Assembly: GCA_012845835.1 (NCBI GenBank)
Contig: JABAKD010000012.1
Coordinates: 4,298,938-4,362,937, forward strand
From: Undaria pinnatifida
Taxonomy: Eukaryota; Sar; Phaeophyceae; Laminariales; Alariaceae
Direction of reading: 5' to 3'
Length of the DNA stretch: 64,000 nucleotides
Part shown: one piece after another, positions 43,895 through 55,981 of the stretch
Numbering within the stretch: position 1 is the first letter of the stretch
Layout: each line of letters starts with the position of its first letter
Translations under genes and position numbers: made by a program
The notes under the pieces: generated by a model
What the model saw: only the letters and a program-made list of their open reading frames with translations
Databases searched by the model: none
Told to the model about the DNA's origin: nothing

Positions 43895-44262
43895 TTTTCT
43901 TTTTCCCATCCCATTTATTGTGATGCTCGCATTACTCTGGCCCTCCCAATGCAGTAGTATAACTCAGATCCGGGGTCATATAGCGGGTTCCCCTCTCCCC
44001 TCCCCACTACGGCACCTGTCCTAATTTTTATCACGAGAAGAATTCAGCATTTTCTTCCCTCGTCGATTCGCGTCGATTTGTACCTACCCACGCTGCTAGG
44101 CGATTTCAGCTGTTAGTTGATCCTTTTTTCCCCATTTATTTCTGCCAATAAATAAAGCCAACAAAGCTCACAACGGTGGTTATTAAACTCAAGGACCAAC
44201 GCTAGTATTAATAGTAGTAGTATTCGAGTGTAACCCCACTAGACCACCGGGGCGACCGGCTC
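43895..44262 (-). mobile_element. SINE-2 inverted copy
   Basis: Complement of the SINE-2 body: CTCGTCGATTCGCGTCGATT, GTACCTACCCACGCTGCTAG, ACCAACGCTAGTATTA, ending in ACTAGACCACCGGGGCGACC (the shared head). It lies head-to-head with the SINE-1 copy that starts at 44272. Confidence 0.75.
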
Positions 44263-44271
44263 TATATCACT

Positions 44272-44575
44272 CACTGCCCCGGTGGTGTATCAGGTTATAT
44301 TCTCGAGCCTGGTATAGGTCAGCTTCGTGAGTTTGAATCCCCCCGAGTGCGTACTCGTACAATTATTCGTCTTGTGCACTAATAGACTTGCGGAAAGCGC
44401 GAGAGCGTGAGTTAGCAACACTCGATGAAAAATCGACGAGCAGTGGGTGCTGAACCCTATGCGCCAAAATAAATGAAGGCAATAACCGGGGGGGGAAGGG
44501 AAGGACGACACCTGTGACCACGGCTTGTATGTCCAGAAGCTGGAAAGTAGAAGTGTGCCAAAAAAAAAAAAAAAA
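44272..44575 (+). mobile_element. SINE-1 copy with target duplication
   Basis: Complete copy with A tail. ATCACT flanks both sides (44266-44271 and 44576-44581). Confidence 0.82.
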
Positions 44576-44581
44576 ATCACT

Positions 44582-45080
44582 AGAAGAGATGATCAATCAG
44601 CAATCAGCAGCAATAAGGAGCACGTCAAGTACGAAGCAGCACAAACTTATTTGTCAGTTACGTACCAACACACGACCGCTTGCACTTGACCGGCAAACGA
44701 TCACAGCAACGGAGTCAGGGACCACAGCAACAACAAAGCACGCCATCCTACTGTCTACTTACCACCACCTTCGTGTGGCGCAGCTTAACAACAGGAGGAG
44801 GAACTTGTAAATAATACAACCCTCGAGGCCCCGGGGCCACTCACAATGCTGCTGTGTGGCTTTTCCTGGCGCAGTAATCGTAATCACTACTACCTCCTCC
44901 TCGCTTAGTCATGCGTGCGCTTGCCACGTCTACATCAATGTATGTACGTGTAACTACCGAAATTCAATAAACAAATGCACTATGATCCCTACCGCAGTAC
45001 CATGTGGATTTTTTTACAGTAATTTTTTTGTTCGTTTTGGCACAAAATATGATGCCAATTTGGAAGTCATGTCTTGCCAA
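44582..45080. other. No gene recognised
   Basis: Short open frames without recognisable domains. Confidence 0.35.
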
Positions 45081-45082
45081 GT

Positions 45083-46520
45083 TTATTATGAAAATTAAAA
45101 TACACTCCAGCTGTTAGATCGATTTTTTTGTCGAAACTCATCTTTGCAAGCTGTGTGTGATACTCCGATCGCGCGTATTACGGGTTGTGTGTCCTCATTA
45201 AGGATATAGGTCGGCGACTCCCCTTGCGACTACATTGTAGCTATCAGGGTCAACAGGGTGATGTTAGGCAGTCTGTGCGCGGAAACTATAAAACCCGTTT
45301 CTGAGGGGGACAAAATCTGACAGCTGTGGAAGGAAATGCATCAGTTTATCAAGTGAATCTTGTAAGTCGAATATCCGGTGAGGGGAGGGCGGAGTTTTTA
45401 ACGACGTGGGGGCCTGATTTTGATCAAAAGGGGGGCGGGAGGGGGGGAGGGGGGGAGGGGGGGGAGGGGACGGGTGGGGCAGGTTTATTTGTGCGTGGAA
45501 ACTATAAATATTCTTGTGGGGGAGGGGGGGGGGATGTGGCGGGGGGGGGCGGGGGCGGGGGGGGAGGGCTTTAGGTCGCATAGATGTAGGGGTTTGCTAT
45601 ACGCGTGGTGCTAGGTCTAGGCGATGGTGCGGGTGGTGGGGAAGGAGGGGGCGTTGGGGGCGGGGGTGGGTGGGAATTGCAGCTGTGGCATGGACGGCTC
45701 TGAAATGACAACGAGGCGATACCCAGGGCGTGGAAGTGTTTATTCGATAGTAGGTGGGGCGTGTAGGCAAGAGGAAGCGAGGGAAAAAAAGCGGGGGGGG
45801 GAAGGGTTATCGAGAGGTTTAGGTCACATAAAATATTCAAATCAAGGATGTGGTCGACACTGATGTTCGCAACATTGTGTGTGATCCTCCGATCGCGCGT
45901 ATTAATCATATATGTAGCGGCTTGCTATACGCGCGGTGCTGGGTCTAGGCGATCGTGCGGCGTGTGGGGAAGGAGGGGGCGTTGGAGGGGGGGAGGGGGG
46001 ATGAATGAAAGCTACGTCATGGATGGCTAGAAAGATAATAAGGTGATATCAATTGCTTAGAAGTGTGTATTACTCTGGCCGATTTCGATTGTGAGTGGGG
46101 CGTTTGAACGAACTGGGCGGGGAACAAAGGGAGGGGGGGCGGCGGGGGGGGGGGCGGAGATGAGTTGGAGCTACGGCATGGATGGCTAGATGGATAATGA
46201 GATGATATCAGCTGGCTGGTAGTGTTTACTCCTCTGGCAGATTTTGATTTCAGGTGGTGCGTTTAAACAAGAGGGATCGGGGGGGGGGGGGGGGGGGACG
46301 AGCATTTCAAAATGTGCGCGGAAACTATAAACCCTTGAAGGGGACGAATCTGACGGTTACAGCAAGAAGACACCCCTTTATATCACCGGCCTGGTAATGT
46401 TTATTTTTCTAAAAGGTTTGATGTCACATGTAGTATGCAACCCAGTTCTTAGGTGTGGTAAACAACGTGTAAAAAGCTTCATAATTTGTTATTGTTCATG
46501 GATCGAAAGATAGAATATTT
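45083..46520 (+). repeat. G-rich composite repeat, copy 3 (diverged)
   Basis: B module (45083-45400), then G-run modules with GGTGCTAGGTCTAGGCGATG, GGCATGGACGGCTCTG and ATGTGCGCGGAAACTATAAA, then the tail ACACCCCTTTATATCACC to TTCATAATTTGTTATTG. The same start and end as 27307-29110 but shorter, without the tandem expansion or the MITE. Confidence 0.8.
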
Positions 46521-46845
46521 CAATCGATAGGTACAATCATGTAGATACCATTATTTTCTGACATCGCTAATTATAAGAAAGAGATGCATATTGCCAAATA
46601 CAACAGGCGAGGTGATGTGGTCATGCAATGTCACCGCCATTGAGAACGACAGGGAGAGATGCGAATCGTTAATGTTTTGAAAGGAACGCTTGGTGTACAC
46701 GCGCTCAATTACGTTACTTCGTTAGTCATACTTCGCTTGGCATAGGTTGGGAGGCGATCATGCAGACGGTATGTACGGAATACCTTACGTAATAAGTTGG
46801 TAGTGCGGTTTACCGCAATTTTAGCATATCTGTCTGTATCTCCTT
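46521..46845. other. Nothing recognised
   Basis: AT-rich transition into a region of diverged internal repeats. Confidence 0.3.
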
Positions 46846-47960
46846 TTCACATTATTATTGTCTCACATACACGCTTTTACGCCTATGATATTAGCCGTGC
46901 CGATGTGGGGCTTTGAGATCGCCAAATCGAAGACAGAGATACATCTTACAAATACACCAAGCGAGGTGACGTGGGCATGCGATGTCACCACTATTGAACG
47001 CGAGGGTGACTTTAATTTGTTAGGCATATGCTACTTCGTTTGGTAAAGGTTGTCAGGCGATCATGCAAACGGCCGGAGACATGCCAAGTTTATTGTATCA
47101 ACCTCTCCATACATCAAGATCCGAAGAATGACTGGAGAGTACCGTTCAAAATACAAAATTTTGCTCGCTTCTCGCTTGGACGGTGGCCTTCGAACAAAGT
47201 GATTTGACCGAGAAATGCTACAGCACTGCCCACTGAGGTAATACTTAATCACTTGACTCTGTAGCTCAGTGGCTAGTGCGACTACATATACCACTGGTAT
47301 ATGCTAAACTACCAAAATAACCATTCATGATGTCGTCAGCGCGCACGCTTAAAAAGTGCAAATATGAAGACGGTAAGAATCGAACGCACGGCACATAGCA
47401 CTACCCACTGCTGTCACTTGACTCAGTAACACTCGCATGAGTGGGTTATGCAAACAAACAACCAAATATGTTTCCAGTTCGTTACTTAATTATCACCGAC
47501 TTTGTAAGAGCGATTTCCGGAGCTATCCTCTCTCCACGTGATACAAGTAGTTAGTCGTACTCAGAAGAACACTGGCAACTATCTTAACCATTCAAAACGT
47601 CTCCTGCGCGCACGCTCCTGAATACCAAATATGATCTGGGTGAGAATCGTACTCACGACACATCCTTCGTTGGTTATATAGAATTGTACCCACTGAGCCG
47701 AAAGGGAACGACACATAGCAGTAGTAGATACGATAGGGCGTGCGCTTGGAGGCGGCCATGAAAAAGGCATCGTCGGGAAGTAATTTAGATGCCAATTTGG
47801 AAATGTTGTCCCCTATTTCTTTGTTCAAGCCCTACATACGCCAAGATCCAAGAATAACTCGGGCGTATACCGCCCAAATTAAAAAATAAAGCGCACTTCT
47901 CGCTTGTCTCGCTCAGCGTCTGTCCGCGTTCACGTTGACGTGTAGAACGGATACGTCAGG
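46846..47960. repeat. Diverged repeats with tRNA-like pieces
   Basis: CATCAAGATCCGAAGAATGA (47110) and CGCCAAGATCCAAGAATAAC (47838) head two related ~700-bp units, each with TTTGACCGAGAA (T/A) later. tRNA-like pieces include TGTAGCTCAGTGGCTAGTGC (47262, plus), GTGCGTTCGATTCTTACC (complement of 47366-47383) and TCGGCTCAGTGGGTACAATT (complement of 47684-47703). None folds to a full cloverleaf by eye. Confidence 0.4.
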
Positions 47961-48062
47961 GCGAGGGACGTTGGAGCCACCCTCCGAAGATGGCGCTCGA
48001 GCGAAGCTATTTGACCGAGAATTCCAGTTCCGCTAATCGCATACTGAGGCCGAGATTTGTTC

Positions 48063-49530
48063 GTCTTGCAGCCTTTCTAATCTTGCATCGCATTTTTCAC
48101 AACTACTCGCACTTTCCCGTTTTTTATTCGTTCAAGCCCTGCAGAAGTCAAGCAAAACACCCGCAATTTGGTTAGTAACTTGCATAATAGGTCGCGCAAA
48201 AAACCTTGGCCTATTGGGTCAAAGCCTACTAACTAAGCTCGCAATTATTTACGCGGTCGCAATTCGGCTGGTCATTTGCATCATCTAAGCTCGCAATTAT
48301 TTACGCGGACGCAATTCGGCTGGTCATTTGCATCATGTACGTTATCTAGGGATTTTTTTATTTGTTTGTGAAGGTTGTCCGTCCATTTTTACTACCTAAT
48401 AAAGTCATATCCCCGCCTTCGTTGCCGGCCGTAGGGAGCCTTTCGCAGATGTCGTAGTATGCACATTCGTCTACGAAAAGCACGTCATCGCTCACGCATT
48501 ATTTGTTTATTTCTTTTTGTAGGTTGTCCGTCGTTGTTGTGCGTTGTTGTTGGCGCGTATCCTGTTAATATTTCATCAGATATCATTTTTTCATGTGCGT
48601 GTTCATCCGACGAAGTTATACACATTCTTCACAACTCCTCCTTCTGCAGAAGTTATTTGCGTAATCAGGTCGCGCAAAAAAACGGTTTTCATCCTATTTA
48701 TATCAGGTTGACATGCAGACCAAGCACGTTCAAAATAAGAAACATTCAACAGCACCAAACGCAATAATAAAAAAACACCAATTAGAGCGATCTACTGCTG
48801 GTATAACACGCGTTCTTCTGGACGTATCATGTCCGTCTTGCAGCCTTTTTAATATTCTTGCATCGCATTCTCGACAACTACTCGCACTTCCCCGTATTGT
48901 ATTCATTCAAGCCCTGCAGACGTCAAGCAAAACAACCGCAATTTGGCTGGTTACTTGCACAATAGGTCGCGCAAAAAACCTTGGCCTGTTGGGTCAAAGC
49001 CTACTAACAAAGATCGCAATTATTTAAGCGGTCGCAATTCGGCTGGTCATTTGCATCATATACGTTATCTAGGGATTTTTTTTTTTGTTTGTGGAGGGTG
49101 TCCGTCTAATTTTGCTTCCTAAACAAAGCTGTATCCCCGCCTTCGTTGCCGGCCGTAGGGAACCTTTCGCAGATAGATGTCGTAGTATGCACATTCGTCT
49201 TCGAAAAGCACGTCATCGCTCGCGCGTTATTTGTTTACTTCTTTTTGTAGGTTGTCCATTGTTGTTGTACGTTGTTGTTGGCGCGTACCCAATTAATATT
49301 TTATCAGATATTATTTTTTCATGTGCGTATTCACCCGACGAAGTTATGCACATTCTTCACTTGTACAACTCCTTTATCAGGTTGACATGCAAACCAAGCA
49401 CGCTCGAAATGAGAACCACCTTAACGGCACCAAACGCAATAATGTAAAAGACGAATTAGAGCGATCTACTCTTACTGGTATTATAACACGAGCTCAAGCC
49501 CTGCAGACGTCAAGCAAAACAAACGCTCGA
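48063..49530. repeat. ~775-bp tandem duplication plus partial third unit
   Basis: CAAGCCCTGCAGA(A/C)GTCAAGC occurs at 48133, 48908 and 49495. Between, GGTCGCGCAAAAAACCTTGG, TTCGTTGCCGGCCGTAGGGA and CAACGCAATAAT-type blocks recur in order. A shorter direct repeat (CTCGCAATTATTTACGCGG, twice at about 48238 and 48290) sits inside unit 1. Open frames differ between units, so I see no gene. Confidence 0.85.
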
Positions 49531-50329
49531 GAGTATACCACCGCAAAATCAAAACTTTAGCGACTACCTACCGTTTGGAAATGATGCCAATTTTGGAAAT
49601 TATCCAGACGCTGCAGACGTTAACATGATATACAACCGACGTCGCAAGATCACCTCCTCGAAATGAGAAACTATTATTCTGATCAGAAATTTAGGGATGC
49701 TCGGAATTAAATGGGGAGGCCAGATGACCGTTTTATTGAAACCCAAAGGCGTGTTTTCTGTATAATATACTGGTAATAGGGAAAATAACTGACAAAACAC
49801 ATAAGGCCCATCTAGTGAAGACTTTGGGCTTCGTGTGCTTTTACGAACCTGGCTGGACAGCGATCTAGGGCATCGCGATTGATAGAGGCAACGCCGTACG
49901 CTTGTTTTCGTCATCGTCATCTGCCATGGCCCTTGTACGCGCGAGCGGAAGGCCATAGTGGTGACGGTCGATCATTGCTTCCCATGCAGCGGTGGCGAAC
50001 TTGGACGTATTTTTTTTCAAAAGTACGCACTTTGTTTTGGATGGAAACCCTTTCTACTTGTAAAAGCACACGAACCGCGCTGCTGTTTCTTCTGCTTTTT
50101 CTGCTGGCTTCTACGGGTTGGTGCTGGATTTGCTAGCTTCTGCGACCTGCTACTGTTGCTGCCTGCTGTTTATGCCCCATAGCAAATCGTCCGACCTCAT
50201 ACCAGATACATACGAAACATACAGTAGAAAAGGCCCACATAGACATATCGACAATCTTTCGTGAAAGCCAAGAGAACACTGGGAATGTGAACTTTCAATT
50301 TCTTCGTCTTGCTCTTGTACTGGTATCCG
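49531..50329. other. No supported gene
   Basis: Open frames up to 118 codons on the minus strand (49600-49956) show no recognisable domain. Confidence 0.3.
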
Positions 50330-50850
50330 TTCAACTTCGATGGCGAGCGGAAAAAATGCTCTCTCGACCGCATTCTCCGCGGCCGAGTTCCTCGACCTTT
50401 GCCGGACATGTTTCCTCGCGCGTGGTCTCGACTCTCGACATCACGCGCCGCCGCCGCGCGCGCCGATCCGCAACTGAGCTCGTGTGGGTAGACCTTGCGG
50501 AAACATCTCCGGCTCTGCCCGATACTGAAAATACTCGCCATAAGTATTTATGCGGAAGCTTCTGCCTGGGTTGATATAATGGTATTCGATACATGGAACA
50601 ACACCCCTGCTGGGGAAGCTTCTATCCGGGCTGATATACCGGTGTTCGAGATCTGGAACAACGGCCCTTCTACTCTCATGCCTTTCGCTCTTGATAAAGT
50701 CGTTGCCTGCACCGATTTCTCCACGGTCGAGTTCCTGGAGCTGTTCCCTCGCGCGCAGTCTCGAGATGACGCGGCGCTGCGGCGCTCGGCAATCCCGATC
50801 TGCGCTCGCTGGAGGGGATCTTGCGGAGACGTTTCCGTTCTGCTGACTGC
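50330..50850. repeat. Nested tandem duplications (345 bp and 60 bp)
   Basis: A block around CTCC(G/A)CGG(C/T)CGAGTTCCT and the GC-rich DNA after it recurs at an offset of 345 bp (50384 and 50729). Between them a 60-bp unit (GGAAGCTTCTGCCTGGGTTG and its repeat) occurs twice (50554 and 50614), with a third diverged piece near 50903. On the minus strand the 60-bp unit encodes RYISPDRSFPS / HYINPGRSF, so a repeat-containing exon is possible but unproven. Confidence 0.6.
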
Positions 50851-51244
50851 TTGAGGATAAATTGGTCCGTGTCCGCGACGGTCTCGTCACTTGGAACGAT
50901 GAGGAAGGTTCTGTCTGGATTGTAGGAAGTTTCTGTAGATTTCTGATTGAGACTTTTTGTGCAGGAGTATGTACGCACTCGTCGGTCCTACTACACAGCA
51001 GTGTACTAGTCTAAATTGCACCACGCCCCGGACAGATCATCAGCCCATCGTACTTCGAGACAGCTCTTCTCAAGGTTACTTTCGAGTGTTATCGTCGTTC
51101 GGTTGTGCAGGTTGGTTGCAAATACAGGCTCATACGATATGCATGTACAAATCTGAATTGCGACGTATATAATTCCCCAGCCAACTACCAATCAAATCGC
51201 TGTATTAACGTGAGCCACGCGACGTAGCCATCTACCCATCACAT
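50851..51244. other. No gene recognised
   Basis: Mixed DNA between the tandem duplication and the MITE. Confidence 0.35.
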
Positions 51245-51248
51245 GTCC

Positions 51249-51507
51249 GACCAAGGCTACGGTAGGGCATTCTCACTGGTGTGTTTGAGCCACTCGCACG
51301 AGTAGCTCTGTACCCTACGGATGAAGATGGTTTAGGAACTTGGTTTGCCGCAGCTTATATCACCTTTGCATTGCGGATTGATTTCGTCAATGTAAAACAT
51401 AAAGAAAACGTAAGATTCCATAGGAACAAAGGGGTTACTCGCGCGAGTGACCCCTGGCCACTGAAATAAAAGGCCCAAAAGGGGACCCCCCTACCGTAGC
51501 CTGGGTC
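51249..51507. mobile_element. MITE, family 1 (259 bp)
   Basis: The ends are GACCAAGGCTACGGTAGGG and the complement CCCTACCGTAGCCTGGGTC. GTCC flanks both sides (51245-51248 and 51508-51511). The interior is nearly identical to 28247-28515, including CACTCGCACGAGTAGCTCTG and GTTACTCGCGCGAGTGACCC. No transposase. Confidence 0.88.
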
Positions 51508-51511
51508 GTCC

Positions 51512-51922
51512 CATATCTACAAGGAGGCCAACCAACGCCGTGCACACACGCAAGCTTGGCCAGTCATCGACCGATTACATTCAACATCTCCCAGAAAGGC
51601 GAATAATACGAGTTATATTGGTGTATGTGACGATACGACCTGGCGTGGTCGCACGGGTTGGCGCTGGCAGCTACTAAGCTAACCGAAGGAGCGTACAATA
51701 TGCACGAGGCAAAAGTATATTGATGTTTTAAAGGGCTCTTTAGACCAAGAGAGAAAAGCTTGAGAGCAATGGACTGCTGTGTCCAAAGATCCGGGGACAC
51801 TGAAAACTGGCGAAGAAGAATATAAGGAGAAGAGAAGAGTGAACAGCGTCAGGCTGTTCTTGGTCCCTCGTTGCGCTTAGGATACCTATGTTCTCGAAGG
51901 CCTGCATCCCTCGTACCTACTG
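51512..51922. other. No gene recognised
   Basis: Probably decayed retroelement or neutral DNA downstream of the copia fragment. Confidence 0.3.
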
Positions 51923-52775
51923 TCATCTCGAAGCTACCGGCCTTTCCTTGATGACGAGGTCCACGAGATCTCTGTACACGAGCTGAGAGGTCGCACTAAT
52001 GGTGTCGTGTTTGGCTTTCTTGGAGTGAGCCAGCTGATGGCTTTTCCCAAGGGCACATACGTCATTGTCCGCAATAGAACCGTCAAATGAGACCCCATTG
52101 CCGTTCTTCCTGTTCATGAGCTCACGGCTGTGGTTGTTGAGGTGACCCAGCCGCTGGTGCCACACTTGGGCCTCGGCCACCGCATGTATCGTCAGCTTCT
52201 TTCCTGCATATCCCCCGCACTGAGGTCTAGCTTGAAGGGGGAGATATCGTCATCCACTCAGCGAAGTGGCACGGTAATGTCGCCCGCCTCCAGCCTGGGT
52301 TTGTTGACACCGAAAATCGAAATGATGCCCTTTCTCGCTGCATTTTGGCCGCGAAAAGATTGCGTCCAATACCGGACACAATTTGGATGGCGACCCGCGC
52401 GATGTGCTACTCTCCGTCGTCGTCGGTGATTATGCCTTGTAGGACACGCTCCGCTGTGCCGTCCAGCAGAACTTCTCTTGCCGTAAGCATCGTGTGAGGT
52501 GTACTGAGGGGGGTGTAGTTCTGCAAACGACGTTTGACGTCAGAGATAATGAGATAGTCGAAGTAGTGGGCTGAGGCTCCGGTGTCGACAGGAATAGTAA
52601 CAAGATTGCCGCTCTCGTGCGGTTTATGTTCGATCCCGGCGCGGTTCTGACTCCATCGGGACCTGACCGTAAAGTGGCTCGCCCTCGCCGTCCGTTCCCC
52701 CGTACATGTAAGAGAAGTCCGTCTTTTCTTTTTCCTGAGCTCCAACAGAGATAGCGGGCTTGGCGCGTTCCTCAA
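51923..52775 (-). pseudogene. Ty1/copia polyprotein fragment: protease and pre-integrase
   Basis: Reading leftwards on the minus strand, the frame ending at 52407 contains an aspartic protease motif, PVDTGASAHYF, with downstream YTPLSTPHTMLTAREVLL. After a frame change the frame 52180-51923 contains WHQRLGHLNN and DVCALGKSHQ, the GAG-pre-integrase zinc-binding region. There the first Cys of the usual CxxC pair appears to be Asn. No integrase core or reverse transcriptase follows. The fragment is about 850 bp, against roughly 4-5 kb for an intact copia polyprotein, with at least one frame disruption. No LTRs identified. Confidence 0.75.
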
Positions 52776-54824
52776 ATGGCCAAGGAAGCGATGCTGGCAG
52801 TGAGCTGAGTGGGCAGCTCTCTCCTTGTGGCTCTGCTCCGCTGCATTTGCCGCCGTGAGATATACCTCTGTCGCTGCCGTGATTTTAGATTATCGTTTTT
52901 CAATGCCAGTTCCACATGCAGTCTATTTGCTGTGCTTGTAGACTAGTAAACAACAGTGTACAGCAACTGTATTGTCGGAAAAGTGCGTCACGATCAAAAT
53001 CAAATTGTGCTATACATTCTACGAGTACTATTAGAGAGTGAGAACACGGTAAACACAACACGTATTTTTTACGGGGCAAGGCAGCTGTTGTTGTGGTGTC
53101 ATTGCTGCCCATGGTGCCCAGCTCGTTTGAATCCTCCACCATGGGACCAGTGTGCGGAATTACAGGTATCCCCCGCGCCCCCTAGGGAAGAGGAGTGATG
53201 AGGGCGGGAGAACGAAAGGAGATATATGCGGTTCTGTGATATGCTTGTACGAGGCGGGTCTCTATATATTTGACCCCTTTTGGACGTAAAAACACTTGTA
53301 GAATTATCTGTTGTAATCATATTCCAGGATACGCTATATGAAATGCACTCGTGTGGGGGACTACGATGGTGTGCTAGTTGTGTGAATGCGGGCAAAATGA
53401 CGTGTCAAGGATACGCAATTTGATTTTTTTGACGTCGTCCTACTCCATAACTAAGACGAATACGCTACGTGAATTTTGTTGTCGTTCTCCAACACAACTA
53501 CGAGAGGCGGGAATGATCAGCTCTAACTGAAAGATTATGCTGGAATTAGAGGCTGCTATCGCGTGTGGGTGAACGATGGTGTGCGAGCTTTGCTGGTGCG
53601 GGCGCGACGTCTCGGCAGCCATCAGGGTACACGTCTCGTCAGCCATCAGCTCTCTTCTACCATGCGGAACCGAAAGGACCCAGACACAACAGACTGGAAA
53701 CCTGCTTTAAAATGGCTTAGAAAGCATGGACTTAGAAATCGTCTGGGCGTTTTGCCTCAAAAGGCGGGTTAAAACGAGGGGCTTCAAAATTCTACTACTA
53801 TACAGTAGCCGTTTGTTTTTTGAAGGAGAGCAAACGAGTAAACTACCGTAGGCGTATTGCTAGTATAATACGTTCCTATATCCAGCACCAATGTCAGGTA
53901 AGTTAGCAAGCGCAGGACTGTTTTCTGTTCCGGCTTCCAATGTCCTTCCCAAGGTAAAGCCTGTGTTTAATCGAGTGAACCAAACGCATTTGAAGGAGTT
54001 AGGAAGGTGCAACAGGTTTCCGTATCTGGGTTCCAGTGGTTGCTAACTTTTTCTGTACACGGTAGCTGTTTATGAGCGAACGGCGTTGAAATGCATGATG
54101 CACACTGCCGGCGGGGTGTCGTCTTGAATTGGTCAATATGTGTGTAGACATTTCGCTGTTATCTTGGCCTGGATGCCCCACTGTGCAGGTACAATGGATA
54201 CTCATTCACAGGGTGCGGCGCGCACGTCGACTTTAGCCTGGGTACATCTGGGGCAGGGTACGAAAGCACCTGGTGCTACGTGAGTGCGCTTGCCTGGGAC
54301 GTGGTTCCCTGGTCTATGTGTAAGTCCGCCGAGCATAAAAAATCACGTACACAATTTCTCAACCCTACAGCCAGGATAAATCCCCAGCGTTGCTTTGTCC
54401 CAAGGCTGTTAATGTTCTGGGAGCTCGCACGCTACGTTAAAGGCCGCCTCATCTCGCGTTAGTGGTTGTCGGGTTTGGGGAGCAATGGCCAAACACGGTC
54501 GCCAGAATGGTCGTTTCTATGAGTAGATCAGGGAGATCTTGAGCGTTGATTGCGGTCTTGATGCCGAGATGTAGACTAAAATTCCAGTTTTCCCGAAATC
54601 ATCTACACTCCTGCAGGGTTTCTCGTACGTGACGTGCCGAGGGAGCGAGGGTGACAAGATATCCATACAAGCAGTGATTAGCATTGGCGGGCGGTTTCAA
54701 CCTAAGCGGCTCCCATTGCAACCATTTCGGCGCGTACATACGACCGTACAATGCACAAATGTCTAGACCTCATCACCGCACAATAGCACTTGCGCGCCAT
54801 GGTTCTGAAATATAAAGCAGTTGT
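52776..54824. other. No confident gene
   Basis: A small plus-strand frame (53660-53772) reads MRNRKDPDTTDWKPALKWLR, then KHGLRNRLGVLPQ, which looks protein-like and could be a short exon. No family is assigned. Otherwise short open frames only. Confidence 0.25.
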
Positions 54825-55981
54825 ATGCGTATTATCTCGTTGTTTTCCTGCGGGTTTTTCGCGGCACTACGGGGCTCGTTAACTGGTAGCTGTTTCGTTT
54901 GCTTCCATCCGCGTCCTCCGTGTGTCCCGTACCAGGTTACGTCACCGGACGACTGCCCTGGCGAGGACCCCTATATCCCCGACGGTTTCAAGGACGACAA
55001 TACCCTCCCTGAGTGGAGAGAGGCCGGTGCCGCCTGGAAAGAATGCTACGATGGGTACCGCTGTGAGGCATCGTGGGGAAGCGTGGACGGGCAGCCCCAA
55101 GGGGATCCTGTCGTGCTCAACGCCCCGCTAGACTGGCCCGACTGCTGTGCATTGTGTAGCGACGCCAACGCAATTTCGACAACAACCGCTGCAGCCTGTG
55201 CTGGGTGGAGTTTTCACCCCGCCACAGGGTCATGCCAGCTTATGTCCGGCGTGGTGTTGGCATACAACTCGTGGACTTCATGGGGAGTGAACGGAACGGT
55301 TCACGGGTACCCTGGCTACTTCGAGGCGCCCGTGACTGGTTGCTGGACTAGGGATCCTAACGATCTTTGTGACAACATGAATCTGGGTCTGCTTACTCCC
55401 GGGGTAATTTGTGCCTTATTAGGGTTGATATGCGTTTGGTGTGATTGCTTTTTCTGCCCATCACGGACTTCGGGCCGACTCAGAGAACTTCTCCGTGATG
55501 GGCAATATGAGCTTCGGAAAGCATTGTGTGTGGAAGTGTCAGCGACCACACGGCGGGTGGGTGATGGGAAAGAGAAACCGAGAGATACCATCACTTATCA
55601 GGGCACCTTCATGACTCGCGACGGCTCTTTGTTCGTAGTTTCCCCTGCGTCAACTGCACCTCTGCTTGGCCTTGCGTGCGAGCAGCTAATGTTGAGGGTG
55701 CTCCTTTCAAAGCAACTGAAGCCCTTGGCCGATCCCGCCGTCGCCGAACGGTGCCAGACACCTCAAGGCTTGAGGTCGCAGTTTGCGTTACTGGTCCGCA
55801 ATACCGCTCACAACAGTGGATTCGCATCTACGTCATCCATCCACTGTCCCGGGCAGGATGTGCGCTCTCCCTGCCTGGACTGCCTTCTCTTCGTGGATGG
55901 GGGGCAACGTGAGCGGGAGCTCCATCAGCGGGGGCGACATCAGCGGGGCCAACACCGGCCGTTGAAAAATGTGAGGCACTA
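54825..55981 (+). CDS. PAN/Apple-like membrane protein, N-terminal part
   Basis: The frame starts with a hydrophobic leader (MRIISLFSCGFFAALRG). A Cys-rich ectodomain follows: PDDCPGEDPYIPDGF (~41-55), then WPDCCALCSDANA (~104-116) and CAGWSFHPATGSCQLMSG (~125-142), the pattern of PAN/Apple domains, which bind protein or carbohydrate ligands. A single hydrophobic helix follows (~187-211, GLLTPGVICALLGLICVW), ending in a Cys-rich juxtamembrane segment and a basic cytosolic stretch (FCPSRTSGRLRELLRDG). The type I orientation is inferred. From about residue 300 onward the frame becomes repetitive (QRGRHQRGQHR) and probably runs past a true splice site. More exons lie downstream to 57179. GC-rich relative to its flanks. 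No signal for regulation was found. Confidence 0.65.

Noticed and set aside
47262-47703. tRNA genes with TAGCTCAGTGG-like A boxes
   Set aside because: No matching B box at the right distance or no acceptor pairing. They are parts of diverged repeats.
48063-49530. CRISPR-like repetition
   Set aside because: Repeat units are hundreds of bases long, not 25-40 bp with unique spacers, and the DNA is eukaryotic.
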